NCBI RefSeq assembly: GCF_011751865.2
Contig: NZ_CP061770.1
Span: forward strand, 372,001 to 436,000
DNA: 64,000 nucleotides
Direction of reading: 5' to 3'
Source of the DNA: Salinibacterium sp. ZJ70
GTDB lineage: Bacteria; Actinomycetota; Actinomycetes; Actinomycetales; Microbacteriaceae
Shown here: one piece after another, positions 63,533 to 64,000 of the stretch
Numbering within the stretch: position 1 is the first letter of the stretch
Layout: the number at the start of each line of letters is the position of its first letter
Made by a program: the position numbers and the translations under genes
Notes under the pieces: model-generated
Told to the model about the DNA's origin: nothing
Databases searched by the model: none
Seen by the model: only the letters and a program-made list of their open reading frames with translations

Positions 63533-63639
63533 GGCGCGACCCTACGCCTCGTGCGCGCGGTTGTCGCCTGTCAGTTCGCTCCACATCTTCGCCGCCTCGC
63601 ATGGTGATCCAGGGCCGCCACACAAGGCCCCGCATCCGC

Positions 63640-63645
63640 CATACT
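63640..63645 (+). promoter_or_regulatory. Putative -10 of the PQQ-repeat lipoprotein gene
   Basis: CATACT; transcription would begin near 63652, 9 bases before the palindromic operator. Confidence 0.5.
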
Positions 63646-63660
63646 GAGGGGCGCTCTGCT

Positions 63661-63674
63661 TGGGAGCGCTCCCA
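63661..63674 (+). promoter_or_regulatory. CebR/CelR-type LacI-family operator
   Basis: TGGGAGCGCTCCCA, a perfect 14-bp palindrome identical to the site known for cellobiose-responsive CebR (Streptomyces) and CelR (Thermobifida). A half-site GCTCCCA recurs at 63681. It lies between the likely transcription start and the start codon, so bound repressor would block transcription. Confidence 0.8.
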
Positions 63675-63689
63675 CGGAAGGCTCCCACC

Positions 63690-64000
63690 ATGGCGACGAC
63701 GCCGGCTTTCATCTCCCGCGTGCTGCTCGGCACCGCACTCATCCTCGGTCTGAGTGGCTGCACTGCGCCCGCTCCCGCGGCGGTCGAAGACTTCTCTGCG
63801 GCCCTGGGCACTCTCCGCGAGTGCGTCGCCGCCTCGGACGGCGAGGCAACTCCGGGCACCCTGGTGTGGACCGTCGACCTCGGCTCCGAGTCGTGGTCGA
63901 CACCGGTCGTCGTGGGCTCGACCGCCTACCTCGGCGCAGATGACGGCGTGCTTCGCGCGGTCAACACGGCCACGGGCACCGTTGAATGGAAATTCGTCAC
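63690..64000 (+). CDS. PQQ-repeat (beta-propeller) lipoprotein, 3' truncated by window edge
   Basis: 103 residues visible. Signal peptide with lipobox LSGC (Cys about 23). From residue ~50, LVWTVDLGSESWSTPVVVGSTAYLGADDG, then LRAVNTATGTVEWKF, shows the W-D/G and A-x-D-x-x-T-G-x-x-x-W pattern of PQQ/BamB-like beta-propeller blades. Such proteins bind no PQQ unless part of dehydrogenases; the role is unknown, possibly extracellular binding. Behind a CebR-type operator, so probably linked to plant polysaccharide use. The frame is open at the end. Confidence 0.8.
   Translation, partial: MATTPAFISRVLLGTALILGLSGCTAPAPAAVEDFSAALGTLRECVAASDGEATPGTLVWTVDLGSESWSTPVVVGSTAYLGADDGVLRAVNTATGTVEWKFV

Overview
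The window is a 64-kb piece of a very GC-rich actinobacterial chromosome, most likely from the Microbacteriaceae (Micrococcales). The pointers are the perM-purN-purH order, the DUF3817-guaA pair, frequent GTG starts, an LAxTG-type sorting signal, and a large set of genes whose start codon follows a TANNNT -10 element by only 5-9 bases (leaderless transcripts). It is mostly housekeeping DNA. I see no rRNA, tRNA, CRISPR array, insertion sequence or prophage.

Layout: (1) 1-12.5 kb holds the 3' part of glpD, an HNH protein, a KhtTU-type cation/proton antiporter, a SURF1-like protein, DUF3817, guaA, an MFS exporter, a glycerophosphodiesterase and an HtrA-like lipoprotein protease. (2) 12.6-20 kb holds a PcrA helicase, an alpha/alpha-barrel protein, a 968-residue kinase/M23-like/aminotransferase fusion preceded by a (CTGG)12 microsatellite, and an MpaB-like protein. 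(3) 20-30.7 kb holds sucCD, a lipoprotein peptidase, PTS enzyme I, perM-purN-purH and a purine permease. (4) 30.8-35.9 kb holds a heterodimeric ABC exporter with a structured leader, an alkyltransferase-like protein and an acetyltransferase. (5) 36-42.4 kb holds icd and mdh, Hsp20 under a CIRCE element, and a three-gene flavin electron-transfer module (NqrB/RnfD-FNR fusion, ApbE, FMN-binding lipoprotein). (6) 42.5-50.4 kb holds nagB with a ROK-kinase pseudogene in front, nagA, purU, an MFS exporter, a ZTP riboswitch with glyA-folD, and a cysteine-free HesB-like protein. (7) 50.6-58.5 kb holds a putative thioester adhesin and a galactose locus (galK-galT, DeoR regulator, sugar porter, two tandem mutarotases). 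(8) 58.6-64 kb holds an MbfA-like iron exporter, an AraC/VOC pair, a guanidine-III riboswitch driving paired SMR exporters, and the start of a PQQ-repeat lipoprotein behind a CebR-type operator.

How the genes work together: several belong to one-carbon and purine metabolism (guaA, purN, purH, purU, glyA, folD and a nucleobase permease), with the ZTP riboswitch as sensor. sucCD and icd share an inverted-repeat operator, pointing to one TCA-cycle regulator. The galactose and amino-sugar genes form two catabolic sets. The regulatory content is the most interesting part: two recognised riboswitches, a possible pseudoknot attenuator, CIRCE and CebR-type sites, and a family of five 55-56-bp intergenic palindromes with shared termini that I cannot assign to a known element.
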